A stretch of DNA of 64,000 nucleotides, from the NCBI GenBank assembly GCA_963681505.1, contig OY811988.1, forward strand, positions 5,085,107 through 5,149,106, written 5' to 3'. The notes beneath the pieces were generated by a model. It did not search any database and was not told where the DNA came from. It worked only from the letters and a program-made list of their open reading frames with translations. This DNA comes from Eunapius fragilis. Its lineage: Eukaryota; Porifera; Demospongiae; Spongillida; Spongillidae. This document shows positions 1-10,501 of this stretch, piece by piece. Positions within the stretch are counted from its first letter, which is position 1. Every line of letters starts with the position of its first letter. The position numbers and the translations under genes were made by a program.

Positions 1-531
1 ACAACTCACGGGCGCTATAGGTGGAACTAGTGAAATGCATGCCTAATTAAAACATTCCACCAATTGCGGTGATGTAATCCATCCGCTATGGTCTGGGGCC
101 GAGACCAATGGGAATACTGCATGCATAGTGACGTCGTATGAATAATGGGTTCTTGAGAAGACACATCAGTCACGGTTGTTGTAACCAAGCATGTTATATC
201 TACTTATAAGGTTATGAGCGCAGCAAGCATTTGCACACATCATTAAGTTCTTGTGATAACGCATTTTTTACTCCCACTGTGCACGTAAAATCAATAACAG
301 TTATGTTATAATTTATTAACAGAATCAAAATCGTATTGCAACGACGACAAGGCGTTTAAGGGTGGCCAATACGAAACAGATAACGAACGTTATACTTTTG
401 CGAATGACAATGGCTACCAGTATAGATAATCATTCGATAAAACAATGTATTATTACTGTACACCTCGCCTGTTGTCCACGTGAATAGATAGTGTGTTACA
501 ATAGTAGATACATCATTGACTAAATTAATTA
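1..531 (-). repeat. Duplicated 3' flank of peptide gene A
   Basis: This stretch holds no convincing gene. In reverse complement it is nearly identical to the sequence downstream of peptide gene B (5345-5875) and of peptide pseudogene G (about 20160-20665). The shared stretch includes a GGTGATGTAATCCATCCGC segment near position 70. The similarity shows that the 3' flank was duplicated together with the peptide genes. Confidence 0.8.
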
Positions 532-739
532 TTATAGTCTATGTGTGGCATTCTTGCAGACTAGCTCCATTGTGGTGTTACAGCTCGGCTGCAGCTGTAG
601 CGTCCCTGAGTTATTGACCAACGGTTACGAATAAAGCTTACTATCAGAGCAGCCACTACAACAAAAATACTTCTGCTTAAATGCAAATATACACATGTGA
701 CCTACAAGGTCGTGCACAATGGAAAGGTCATCTAGACCC

Positions 740-1660
740 TTCCAGCGCTAAGTAGCTGTTACATCATTCCCTCTCCTTAACAGAGTGTGTCCTCACATAT
801 CACAAGGGAATATCTTCGGGGAGGGTCACGGATCACCATATCTTTGCGGTGAGCCTTTCTTTGAGAACATGGTAGAACCAGTGCTGGTTTTTGAAGAGGT
901 GCAGGTTGTAATTACACCTGTGGCCTTTCTGGCTTGATCAGGTACAGGGGCTAGTTGAGCTCCCACAGCAGGTTCAATAGGGACAGCTTGTTTATGTTCA
1001 TCAGTCACTGCTTCAGGTGTAGGGTCCAAAACATGGATTCATCCCTCTCCTCCTCCCAAATATCCTCCTTTGTTTCATCAATTAGTGTATTCCTATTCTC
1101 CAAAAGTTTTTCAACAGGCCATCAATAAGCAAATTCCCTAAAGGAGCACTTTTCAAACGATTAAAAAGAAACACTCTTCTTTTGCGGGTGTCCACTATTT
1201 GATAAACGGTGGGTGCAATTACCTTTAACACTCTGTATGGGCCTTGCCATGGCTTGTGAAATTTGCGTGATGACCACTGCTGGGTAATGAAGGTACACAA
1301 AATCACCAACTTTGTATGTTAGACCTTTCACATGACTATCCTATACTCTTGTTTCTTTATCCCAAGTAGCTGGCAAACATTTCTGATAAGACCCAAGTGA
1401 AATATCTTACCCTGATCTGTTCGAATAATGTCTGGCACCCCGAAACGACAAACAAACTCAGCAACCAATACTTAAGCAATCGAACTTGATTTCATATTCA
1501 CTAGTGGAAGACTCTTTCCATCTAGTGAAGTAATCACCTATCACCAAAATGAAACGGTTACCTCGAGTTTTTAAGGATAGTATTCTGTTTCGTAAGTGGG
1601 AAGAAATTCCAGGTGGAGGGGGGGGGGGGGGGGGGGTATAAGTATTTGCAGCTTGTCCTT
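740..1660 (-). mobile_element. Ty3/gypsy-type retrotransposon integrase remnant
   Basis: Read on the minus strand, the pieces spell a retroviral-type integrase in order. First comes the catalytic-core start ILVIGDYFTRWKE (about 1500-1560). Next is the second core segment, with FGVPDII-RTDQG and a VCQLLGIKK-like stretch (about 1330-1475). Last is a C-terminal segment with KFHKPWQGPYRVL and FNRLKSAP (1082-1270). Frameshifts and stops separate the pieces, and a poly-G tract interrupts the 5' side, so this is a dead fragment. The GPY/F-like motif and the DYFTRWKE core are hallmarks of Ty3/gypsy (Metaviridae-type) integrases. No LTRs were identified. It lies between the two exons of peptide pseudogene A. 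Confidence 0.8.
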
Positions 1661-2095
1661 CCAGTAGTTCTAATACCAAATGTTTTGTCTAGTCTCCATG
1701 ACTCTTGTATCTGGGGGCGAGGAAGACACTGGAGAAGATTTGGTTCCGATTTTACTGACATGGACAGAAAACAGATGTGCACCAGTGGTGCTCTAATTGT
1801 CTGATCTGCAATGCCTGAAAAATGCCTTCTATTAACAGGGCACCTTTGCAACCTAGCATTGATGTACACAGACTCCTTCAAAGGATCGCAACGGACATTC
1901 TTGGACTTCTTCCCACGACATGCAGTAGATTTCTCCTTTTGATCCACAGGGACTAAGTTTGCCATGACAAGTTTGGTTGGCAATTCTGTGGTACGTCATC
2001 TACTTCCAGCCACGAAGCCCTATTGCAATGTCTTTGTCTTCCTTTTGTGGTTTGTGAACTTCTTGTTGGTCCAGGCTAGTAGGACAAAAATACCC
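1661..2095. other. Unassigned stretch next to the integrase remnant
   Basis: A 141-codon open frame on the minus strand (1558-1983) spans this stretch, but I recognise no domain in it and it runs through a poly-G/poly-Pro tract. It may be an upstream part of the same retroelement. There is no further support. Confidence 0.3.
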
Positions 2096-2099
2096 TAAA

Positions 2100-2760
2100 C
2101 CTCCTTTCCCTCACCGAAGTGAGATTGAACAAAGACAACCTTTCGCAAGGAGATGCTGTGCATTAGCAGTGAATGTGCAGATCAAAAAAAATTGGTACTG
2201 TATTATCATATTCAAAAAGCTCTGTCAGTATACCAGTTGAGAAGGTTAATCTTTAAATCTGAATAAGGCTTTTTCCTAGTAACTTTTTAGATCATTCGAT
2301 ACTGTAATATGTAAACGAAGAGAAAGTGATAGTTGAAATACATTAATTAATGGCATGACTGACTGTCTGGAGTTTCATTGATATCTTGGATACTATGTGC
2401 ATATAATTATGTACATGTCTGTAAACTTTGCTTTCATAATAGTCTTTTTTTTTTAACTTTTGTTCAGCAAGTGTAACCTCAAGCATCCATGGCAGTATAA
2501 TTTATTTGGCTTCATGCCTTACATAGATATGATTCAGTCATCGCTCATGCGTTGCACAGCAATCTACAACATCGGTACACCATTTCGTGCATAGAGATGA
2601 AAATTTGGTACATCAGGAGGCGACCACAACCAAGCAATAACATCATCGGAGGCCAGCCACGATTATATTAATTAGAGTTTGCGCCTTCTCAATCTTATAC
2701 TAGGAAGTATCTATTGCGATGCAGATATTAATAGCGTCGATATTTCATGGATCTGCGTGT
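2100..2760 (+). repeat. Duplicated block (second copy at about 21890-22745)
   Basis: The sequence from GTGAGATTGAACAAAGACAA to the GATCTGCGTGTCATGTA segment near 2750 matches the block at about 21890-22745 in the same orientation, with small indels. It has no coding potential. It is part of the upstream flank carried along with the peptide genes. Confidence 0.75.
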
Positions 2761-3194
2761 CATGTAAATGCCATAAAAAACTAGCTAGTGGAGCGAGTGT
2801 CTGAAATAGCCATAGTTACTATTAGTAGCAATTAATCAAAGTACGAGAAACTTTAAGAGTTGTAATTATACTCAAGGCTGGGGTATTGCATGCTTTTCCT
2901 CCACGGCAATATTGAATGGTGGGTGTCGTTCACGGAGATGAGAAGTAATATCAGACTGATAATTCCTCCTATGAAGGTGAGTACGAAGTGATTTTAAAAG
3001 GTTAGACATACTGTCGTTTTTGATACAGGACAATCGTATAATGACCCAATAAATCGTAGGTGTCGCGGTACTAAATAATTAAAACTTTATTTTCTGTGCA
3101 ACACAACGTTGTAATCGACAATGGTATCTAAAAAAACTATTGCATACAGATGAAGCCGGTATTAATTTTTTAGTCATACTTTGACTACAAAATT

Positions 3195-3290
3195 AACTCC
3201 CCACTCTCTTGAAACATTAATAAATAGTTGTGGTGAGAATGCAAATCTCACCACAACTATATGTTAATGTTTCAAGAGAGTGGGAGTGTA
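3195..3290. repeat. Inverted repeat (hairpin MITE-like)
   Basis: The arm CACTCTCTTGAAACATTAA near 3202 is followed by TAGTTGTGGTGAGA and its complement, and then by the reverse complement of the first arm ending near 3287. The total hairpin is about 90 bp with a short loop. Neighbouring sequence is non-coding. Confidence 0.75.
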
Positions 3291-3624
3291 CAGAAATGGA
3301 CATCGTGATTTTGAAGGTCCTGCATGACAGACTAGTTATACTGGGTGCCGTGGAAACTATATGAATATCCTAAACATTGCTTTCATAATTTGCCTTGCGT
3401 ACTTCCGTTAAACGAATGTAACCGCAAGCATCCATTGCAGCATAATTTCATACAATACATAGATATTTCAGACATCGCTCACGTGTCGGTCAACAAATTA
3501 CGATACAATCAATAGACCCATTTCGTATAGAGATGAGGAATTAGGTAGCTCATCAGAAGGCAAACACAACCAAGCAATAACGTCATACGGAGGCAGCCAC
3601 GACGATATGAATCAGAGCTTGTGC

Positions 3625-3721
3625 TTGTAATTTTTTATTATATTGCGCATATTTTGCATAAAGATGAGTTACCAAATTCCTCATCTTTATGCAAAATATG
3701 CGCAATATAATAAAAAATTTT
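3625..3721. repeat. Near-perfect palindrome, about 92 bp
   Basis: An arm starting ATTTTTTATTATATTGCGCA (from about 3628) continues through GCATAAAGATGAG. It is mirrored after a loop of about ten bases by CTCATCTTTATGC and on to AATAAAAAAT (about 3719). It lies between pseudogene A and gene B, which are head-to-head. Confidence 0.85.
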
Positions 3722-3946
3722 CCTGGAAGGAGCATCAAAGATGACGCGTGCAATTAAAATGTAAGCGTAGAATCAGACCATATGTAACTCCATGATGGAC
3801 AGACTTATTTCCAAGGCGTAAGAAAGAAGTTGTAGAGGGCACAAGTGTCTCTTAGAATATGAAATAATTTGAAAACATGCGCCAGGTCCCTTTTCGCTTC
3901 AACGATCCTCTATGCATATCACACGTTAAGTAACACAAGTTCAGTT

Positions 3947-4640
3947 CTACACTCTTCGGAGGATGGCTCTGGTATTCGCTCTTATCAAGCAAATGCTCAA
4001 GTTTAAGAACAATTCAAAAGATGCTTGTGTCTTTGGCAGTGACTGGTGTATTGCAAGCCTAGCTGTGACTTGTGTCAGAAAGTTTGAACCCCAAGCCCCA
4101 TAAGAGTCAACTGCTAGAGAGGTTGAGACATACTCTAGAGCTATGCATTTTTCATCATTGGCATGGTGTTTTCTGCTCTCCGTTGCCTCAAGGACTGAAC
4201 CAACCATTGCTCCCGCTTCGACTAAAGTTGAAGGATTTAGCGGTTCGACAACGGTGATGTCCAGGGCAACGGGCCGGGCCTACCATGATTGCAATGTAAG
4301 GAACTTCGAAGCGGACCTTAGGAATGCTGCACGAGAATATCAGCTGATCGTGACTGCGACTGGTCAGGAAAGAGTATCAACTTGGATTGAAGCATGCGCA
4401 CGGTGGAGGAAGTGCGCTAAAGTGTCCCTGAGAGCATTATGGCGTGAGTTAACATCATCCCTATACATTTGCATGTTACTGCATATGGTGTCAAGGCTGC
4501 GGGCAGGGCAGAAAGCACACTGAGAGCCCTGGAAGGTATGCTGGCCCAGCCACCACTTGACAACTACCCTGAATTCAATTGGGTCTAGATGTATCGCTAG
4601 GTACTTAATTACTGTACATATTACAATACGACCTTTTTCT
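3947..4640 (-). mobile_element. 3' fragment of the (ATT)n-associated non-LTR retrotransposon family
   Basis: Two minus-strand pieces, 4364-4645 and 3947-4207, match the C-terminal part of the family. They have a VVKWWLG block, a degraded CCHC finger (CAFC), SRHNALRDTLAH, then RKHHANDEKC and YGAWG, ending in the family tail NLSICLIRANTRAIL before a stop. Frameshifts separate the pieces, so it is inactive. Confidence 0.8.
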
Positions 4641-4880
4641 TGCATTTATAATTTTTCCACTTCTATTTATATACATGTAATACTTAGCATCTGACATCTG
4701 GCATGTATATTATGATGATGCGCGAAGTTCTATCTGTTTCACATCATGTATCCATGGGAAACTGCTCATTCATTTTGCACCCGCGGTCGGGAATAATTCT
4801 CAATTTATTAAGTGACATTTCTGGGATGGAAGATTCGAATATCCAACAAATTGGTGATTACCCTTGCATTGAATGATGCA

Positions 4881-4922
4881 TATATATATATATAATTATA
4901 TATATATATATATATATATATA
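4881..4922. promoter_or_regulatory. (TA)n-expanded TATA region of peptide gene B
   Basis: In genes C, D, E and F the sequence GATGCG is followed by an 8-bp TATATATA box about 60 bp before the start codon. In gene B the same position is a TA run of about 42 bp, interrupted once. The flanks on both sides still align with the other copies (GCATTGAATGATGCA before, AACGGAGTACTAG after). It is therefore the same core promoter with a microsatellite expansion. Confidence 0.7.
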
Positions 4923-4979
4923 ACGGAGTACTAGGTTCATTAGGTCATTTTACGATTGTCCTGTATCAAAAACAACAGT

Positions 4980-5344
4980 ATGTCTGGCCTTTTAAGTCTC
5001 TTGGTACTAACCTTCATAGGAGGAATTATCAGTGACTCTCTTCAAATACGAAAGAGGGAAACTGACATTCCTTCTCATCCTACTGTCACATCCGTGTGTA
5101 AGATACTGTGGTACCTGAACGACACCATTCAATACTGCCGTGGAGGGAAAGCATGCAATACCCCAGCCTTGAAGATAATTTCTGCAGCAATACAAACCGA
5201 AATTAAAGAATGGCTGAATAAGGTGAGCTGATCATAAATGATGGTGTAGTGGCTGTGATGGTGGACATAATAATTCATTAGATGCAGCCGAGCTATAACA
5301 CCACAATGGAGCTACTCTGCAAGAATGCCACACATGGCCTATAA
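4980..5344 (+). CDS. Peptide gene B: small secreted four-cysteine peptide precursor (intact, two exons)
   Basis: Coding exons are 4980-5222 and 5288-5344, with a 65-nt phase-0 intron (GTGAGC...ATGCAG), giving 99 residues. Residues 1-18 form a signal peptide (MSGLLSLLVLTFIGG...). Residues 19-26 (DSLQIRKR) form a short pro-segment ending in a likely furin/convertase site. Residues 27-99 are the mature part, with cysteines at 40, 53, 59 and 92 (C-x12-C-x5-C-x32-C). The last cysteine comes from the tiny second exon. Three N-glycosylation sequons are present (47, 85, 94). A helical stretch (ALKIISAAIQ...) separates C3 and C4. I recognise no known family. A ligand, defence or toxin-like role is possible but unproven. 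The start follows a conserved 5' leader shared by all copies. Confidence 0.75.
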
Positions 5345-5875
5345 TAATTAATTTAGTCAATGATGTATCTACTATTGTAACACACTATCTATTCACGTGG
5401 ACAACAGGCGAGGTGTACAGTAATAATACATTATTTTATCGAATGATTATCGACCAATGTCATTCGCAAAAGTATAGCGTTCGTATTCCGTTTATCGTAT
5501 TGGCTATCCTTCAACGCCTTGTCGTCGTTGCATTACGATTTTTATTCTGTTCTTAAATTATAATACAACTATGATAGATTTTAAATGCACGGTGAAAGTT
5601 AAAAAAAAAAAGCGATATCACAAAAATGTCATGATGTATGCTGCGCTTGTAACCTTATAAGTAGGTATGACATGCTTGGTTACTACAACCGTGACTGATG
5701 TAGAACCCATTATTCATACGACGTCACTATGTATCATACCAGTATTCCCCGGCATTAGTTTCGGCCCCAGACCCTAGCGGATGGATTACATCACCGCAAT
5801 TGGTGGAATGTTTCAATTAGGCATGCATTAAACTAGTTCCACCTATAGCGCGCATTAGTTGTCCATTTATAATAT
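5345..5875 (+). repeat. Duplicated 3' flank of peptide gene B
   Basis: This is non-coding sequence, nearly identical in reverse complement to positions 1-531 and to about 20160-20665. It was duplicated together with the peptide genes. Confidence 0.8.
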
Positions 5876-6790
5876 CTTTGTTTTCTTAATCACTTTGATC
5901 GTCTGTTAGAAATGGCAGAAAAAGTTAGCTACAAATAACTTCGCCCACTAAGTACACATCAGAAGCGCTCCGAAAGCGAGCGATTTAATTTCCCACTTCA
6001 TGTTGGAAGGATTCAAATTAACGAAAATGTCATTTCGCGCAACAACCGTCCAACGAAAAAAACATCGGTAGTCCGTCATGTATACCCTAGCTACTGACAG
6101 CCCGACAACTATTAAAGCTTTATCATATCAATTCTCGATCTATTTGTTATTCATCATCACGTGACTACCACGCAAATTTTCTATCGGAATGTTAATTATG
6201 GCATGTCTGTAATCCGACAGGAGGCGCCGTAATACGTACGGCACGCGTCCACGAATTTGCCACGAGCTCGAGTTGTTACCATACCCTAGTTCTAACGTCT
6301 GGTGATTTAATCCATCCGCGCTGTGACTGTAAGGTCTGGGGCTGAGACTATGGGAATGCGGAACCCGGCAAAACCAGTGTAGTACATCATATTTAAATGC
6401 CAGACGGTTCACTTCTCTGCCTTTTGTCGGTTCAAAGTACTGGCGTATGGGTTTTTACAACCGTTTTTGCGAGTATTACAATGGACACACAAAATGGACA
6501 TACAAGATGTGCTTATACCCACCCACCCCCCCACCCCACACACACACACACACACACACATGGGTTGAAATGACTCGAGTACCTATATGGTTACAGGACT
6601 GTACATATATATATGTAATATACACATTATGTTATTGCACTGATTTGCATGGTATCTACTTGTGCAAACTCACAACACACTGGCTGAAAGTTATATCGTG
6701 TGAGGATGCGTGTATGTATATACTTGGCGTTCATAGAGCTACGAGCGCACCGGATTTCATACAAAATGGCGATGCATACCTTACTTATCA
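5876..6790. other. Intergenic stretch with a CA microsatellite
   Basis: No gene is supported. Around 6300-6365 there is a weaker second copy of the flank motif found near 70, 5770 and 20220 (AATCCATCCGCGCTG...GGTCTGGGG). A (CA)n run of about 24 bp lies at 6537-6560. The longest open frames are low-complexity or have no recognisable features. Confidence 0.5.
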
Positions 6791-6800
6791 CAGTAACGTT

Positions 6801-6992
6801 GAAAGTGATATAGAGAGGTTGCAGTGTCATCCCGGGAAGAGCGGCGGCCATGTTTTTTGGTGCCTTCAGTTAATTCTGTTACAGAATGTTTCCAATCTGT
6901 AACAGATTATTTACAACCTGTAACAGAACTGGGGACACCAAAAGACATGGCCACCGCTCTTCCCAGGATGACACTGCAACCTCTCAATATCA
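6801..6992. repeat. Hairpin MITE-like inverted repeat
   Basis: The left arm GATATAGAGAGGTTGCAGTG (6806 onward) runs to about 6862. The right arm (about 6931-6990) ends as its reverse complement, TGCAACCTCTCAATATC. The loop holds three copies of a CTGT(T/A)ACAGA-like motif. The total is about 190 bp. Confidence 0.8.
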
Positions 6993-7387
6993 GTTATGGG
7001 AAATGTGTAAAGATTTATAAGTGAAATATATGAGTCCACCTTCCAAGTGCCTCATTGTGTTAAACCTGCAGATTTCGTTGAGATATTTGCATCATGACGT
7101 GCTGGGTGTCCGACAAAAGTTACGCACCAATTAGGCCTATATAATATAATGGTTGAATTAAAGAACAGTGCGATCAAACATGTAATACTTCCGTGAAGGA
7201 TGGAACCAATGATTATTTTTCAACTTGGAAGGTAATATATTTCAATTTGAATTTTTAGCATTTTCTAAGGTTATTTAAAATTTAGTTTGAAAGAAAAAGG
7301 AAGATGACCGCCATTTAACCACACATGTATCGGCGATTTCTGGTTAAATGGAGTGAATCTATATAGAAGGCCTTAGTCAATTTTTTG

Positions 7388-7572
7388 TCGGTGCGGCGAG
7401 ATAAGAATGCGCTAACTGAAAAGTATGTTGAGGGATTACGAGTACAGTCTGCCCACCTGGGCAATTAGTTATACCAATTGTATTTCAGCTGTCAGTGGGT
7501 GCGTGGGTAAACTGAAATAAATAATCCCTTAACATACCTTCAGTCAATATATTCTTATCTCGTTGCACCTAC
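7388..7572. repeat. Inverted repeat, arms about 50 bp
   Basis: GTGCGGCGAGATAAGAATG near 7397, with AAGTATGTTGAGGGATTA, is mirrored by TAATCCCTTAACATACCTT and CTTATCTCGTTGCAC ending near 7570. The arms are imperfect and the interior is about 80 bp. It looks like a non-autonomous DNA transposon. Confidence 0.65.
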
Positions 7573-7689
7573 GTATTCTATTATATATAGAATTAGCCAA
7601 TGCATGTATGGTTTACTTTCGGTGAGTAACCAACGACTGCATGTGTTCGAAACTGTAAGTCCGCGGTGAGTATGAATGGTGTCCACGGA

Positions 7690-8140
7690 GGAACGCAACG
7701 CTTTTATTGTAAATCTAAATGAATTACGATAAATGTACAATAACCATGTTTAGATACAAACTACGTTATTAGAATAATGTACGAAAACTTTTAATTCATA
7801 AAATGATTTATGAACTGCAGAGCAACTACGATGAAAGTATGAAATTTGACTAGCGTTTTGCTAGTTAATTTCTAATCCACAAATCAAACTTGAAAATGCT
7901 AAAATGACTGCTATTTTAATTAAGTTTAAGTTTAAGTTTTAATACCTCACCATTCAGTACACTATCTATTACCAAATCAAATGACGTGCTTACTTGATTT
8001 AATAATGGACAAATAAATGATGATTATTAAAGAAAATTTTTCAACCGTACCGTAATAACTGTAATCAAATTATGGTCTTAGATATTAATTACTCACTATT
8101 TAAGTTAGTAACTTGAAATCAGTGCTGTTCAACTGCATAT
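7690..8140. repeat. Dispersed repeat (second copy about 24310-24880)
   Basis: GCAACGCTTTT...GTACAATAACCA.GTTTAG and AACTTTTAATTCATAA..TGATTTAT, followed by further blocks, recur in the same order and orientation at about 24310-24880 with many substitutions. No coding potential is seen in either copy, so this is an old interspersed repeat. Confidence 0.65.
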
Positions 8141-8357
8141 TCAGAATGAAACACTCTAGAGTACACCATACCTATAGGCACGAGCCACTCTAGTGTTCTC
8201 CGTGCATGTAGAGTGCTTCCTACCTCCTACCACCGGTACGGGTGCGAGCTTGATGTCTTAACAAACTCTGCATGTCACAATGAGACTCTAGGGATGTTAA
8301 CTCGAAAATTTCACCTATAAATATTTTTAGACATTTCCCATCGTTGGCTTATATCAG

Positions 8358-8705
8358 TTTCATAATCGGAAGTTTCGTTAGAAACTTCCATATAGGATTT
8401 GACCACGACTATGAATGTCATTAAAAAAACGCGACCCGTCTGTAACAACACTCCCGACGATCGGATCGTGTAGCTTGTTTTAGCAATCGATCTAGAAGTC
8501 AAAAATGAGTAGTTTCGTTTTTGTTTCATGTCGCTGAACCGCGTGGTTGTTGAGAACAAGAGTGTACTGCCCGTCCTCGTACCCAGTCTCGGAACAAGGG
8601 GCGGGTCGTCTTCTTATTCTTCTTCTTCTCCTCCTTCTTCTTGGCAACGCATAACTCAGGACAGGAACATTTCTAAGCGATGAAAATTTCACCAATAGCT
8701 TCAGA
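8358..8705 (+). repeat. Dispersed repeat (second copy about 32444-32790)
   Basis: CGGAAG.TTC...AGAAACTTCCATA, AGGATTTGACC.CGACTATGA, a CGATCGGATCGT core and the ACTGCCCGTCCTCGTACCCA segment all recur in order at about 32444-32790. Both copies have CTT/CTC-rich 3' parts. They are non-coding. Confidence 0.75.
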
Positions 8706-8750
8706 ATCGGCTGGAGGACTCGTTTTTATATAATATATGAAAAAAAAATT

Positions 8751-9168
8751 AAGAAAACAAGTAAATAAAAACATTCTCTACGAGAAAGTTGGTGGGATAT
8801 AGGATTTGATTATGACATTGGTGGTGTAAAAAGCAAGGAAACAAGGTCTTATCAGAAGGGAAAATGTCATAGTCCTATAAGAAAACAAGTAAATAAAAAC
8901 ATTCTCTACGAGAAAGTTGGTGGGATATAGGATTTGATTATGACATTGGTGGTGTAAAAAGCAAGGAAACAAGGTCTTATCAGAAGGGAAAATGTCATAG
9001 TCCTATATTTAGCACACAAACAACACATGCCCTAGAAATGTGCTAAATATAGGACTATGACATTTCCCTTCTGATAAGACCTTGTTTCCTTGCTTTTTAC
9101 ACCACCAATGTCATAATCAAATCCTATATCCCACCAACTTTCTCGTAGAGAATGTTTTTATTTACTTG
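8751..9168. repeat. Compound palindromic element with a direct duplication of one arm
   Basis: A unit of about 127 bp (AAACAAGTAAATAAAAACAT ... GGAAAATGTCATAGTCCTAT) occurs twice in direct orientation (about 8751-8877 and 8880-9007). After a loop of about 35 bp containing TTTAGCACAC...GTGCTAAATA, it occurs once inverted (about 9043-9168). A diverged single arm is present at 58130-58256, showing that the element is mobile or formerly mobile. Confidence 0.85.
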
Positions 9169-9639
9169 TGGATTTTAATTCAAACACACTGTTTACTGAA
9201 CTTTCTTCAGATTATTTCGATTTCAGTGATCTGACATACAGATACAGTTGTACATCAGCAGTTGTTCAATCAGCTCATGCAGTATTTCTCAAAACGAGCA
9301 AATACAAAGATTTCTCCCTGAGAGTGGAATGGGTGACTTCCACTCACGCTGTCGTACGATAAAATACATCACAATGGTTTGAGTGTATAACTTACCAAAC
9401 TGTGCAGTAATTATTTGAATTTAAGAATAGAATCAAATTAACGATATGCAATGATGACAAGGCGTGAAGGGTGGACAATACGATTAATAGAGGAGGAACG
9501 TTATACTTTTGGGAATGAAAATGGCTTCCAGCATCATAAATCATTCGTGAATTGAAAACAACGTATTGTTATTGTATTTGCCCGTTGTCCGAATCGGTAA
9601 AACGAATAAATATAGTAGATACATAATTGACAAAAATCA

Positions 9640-9998
9640 CTATAATAGACTAAGTGTGGCATTCTTGCAGAGTAGCTCCATTGTGGTGTTGTAGCTGGGC
9701 TGCATATAATGAATTATTATGTTAACCATCACAGCCACTACACAATCATTTGTGACCAACTCACCTTATTCAGCCATTCTTTAAGTTCGGTTTGTATCGC
9801 TGCTGAAATTATCTTCAAGGCTGGAGTATTACACGCTTTTCCTCCACGACAGTATTGAATGGTATCGTTCAGGTACCACAGTATCTTACACACGGATGGG
9901 ACATTACTAATGTTAGTTTCCCTCTTTCGTATTTGAATAGGGTGACTGATAGTTACTACTATGAAGGTGAGTACCAAGAGACTTAAAAGGCTAGACAT
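9640..9998 (-). CDS. Peptide gene C: small secreted four-cysteine peptide precursor (intact, two exons)
   Basis: Exon 1 is 9765-9998 and exon 2 is 9640-9699, with a 65-nt intron (phase 0), giving 97 residues. It has the signal peptide MSSLLSLLVLTFIVVTIS, the pro-segment HPIQIRKR, and a mature region keeping all four cysteines and the CRGGKAC block. The N-terminus of the mature part is three residues shorter than in B (TNISNVPSVC). Exon 2 ends NATLSLL. A TATATATA box lies at 10058-10065, about 60 bp before the start codon. It is the first of three minus-strand copies in tandem (C, D, E). The function is unknown. Confidence 0.75.
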
Positions 9999-10057
9999 GT
10001 TGTCGTGTTTGAAACACAGGACAATCGTATAGTGATCAAATGAGTCTAGTACTCCGT

Positions 10058-10065
10058 TATATATA
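10058..10065 (-). promoter_or_regulatory. TATA box of peptide gene C
   Basis: TATATATA is preceded (in gene orientation) by the conserved GCATTGAATGATGCG and followed by the conserved leader containing TACGATTGTCCTGTGTTTCA. The same arrangement is present in D, E and F. Confidence 0.6.
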
Positions 10066-10079
10066 CGCATCATTCAATG

Positions 10080-10500
10080 CAAGGGTAATCACCTACTGTT
10101 GCATATTCGAATCTTCCATTCCGGAAAAGTCACTAATTTAAAATTATTTCCGTCAGCGGGTGGAAATGAATGAGCAGTTCTCCATGGATACATGATGCGA
10201 GTTAGCAATAGAGCTTCGTGCATCCTTATACACAATGTCATACCAGATGCCACCACTGGGGTTCACCTGTTGATAATGATACTTTTTGAAATTACAATTT
10301 ATATAAATGATGAATGTGTATAAATAGGACGGGAAAAGGGGAAAGTTCGTAATTGTTTAATGTAATGGACAAACTCGACATTAATTTTGCTTCTCAAATA
10401 TGGTGTACATGACATGCATGCGGACGCATTCAATAACTAACCAAGTCAACCCTAATGAATTTTAAAATTCTAGCCTATAATTAATTTTATTTAACCAAGC
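10080..10500. other. Conserved upstream region of peptide gene C
   Basis: This is non-coding. It carries the module AATGAATGAGCAGTTCTCCA followed by TGGATACATGATG, which also occurs upstream of B, D, E, F and G at similar distances from the start codon (about 150-250 bp). It may contain regulatory sites. Confidence 0.5.
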
Positions 10501-10501
10501 T

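Larger units (their letters stand above)
532..3009 (-). pseudogene. Peptide gene A: disrupted copy of the secreted four-cysteine peptide family
   Basis: Exon 2 is recognisable at 532-588. It has the family acceptor (TGCAG at its 5' end), the NTTMEL and CKNAT blocks and a stop. A second-codon-block change makes the usual SYN into SCN. Exon 1 remains only as pieces at about 2873-3009: the start codon (3007-3009), part of the signal-peptide coding sequence, and the CRGGKAC/NTPAL region, with a deletion removing the KR site and part of the middle. Exons 1 and 2 lie about 2.3 kb apart instead of about 65 nt. The gap contains a gypsy integrase fragment and a block duplicated from the region upstream of gene G. 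The copy cannot encode the family protein. Confidence 0.8.

Noticed and set aside
6447-6902. 151-codon plus-strand frame
   Set aside because: It passes through a CA microsatellite and into the left arm of a hairpin element, with no domain or splice support.
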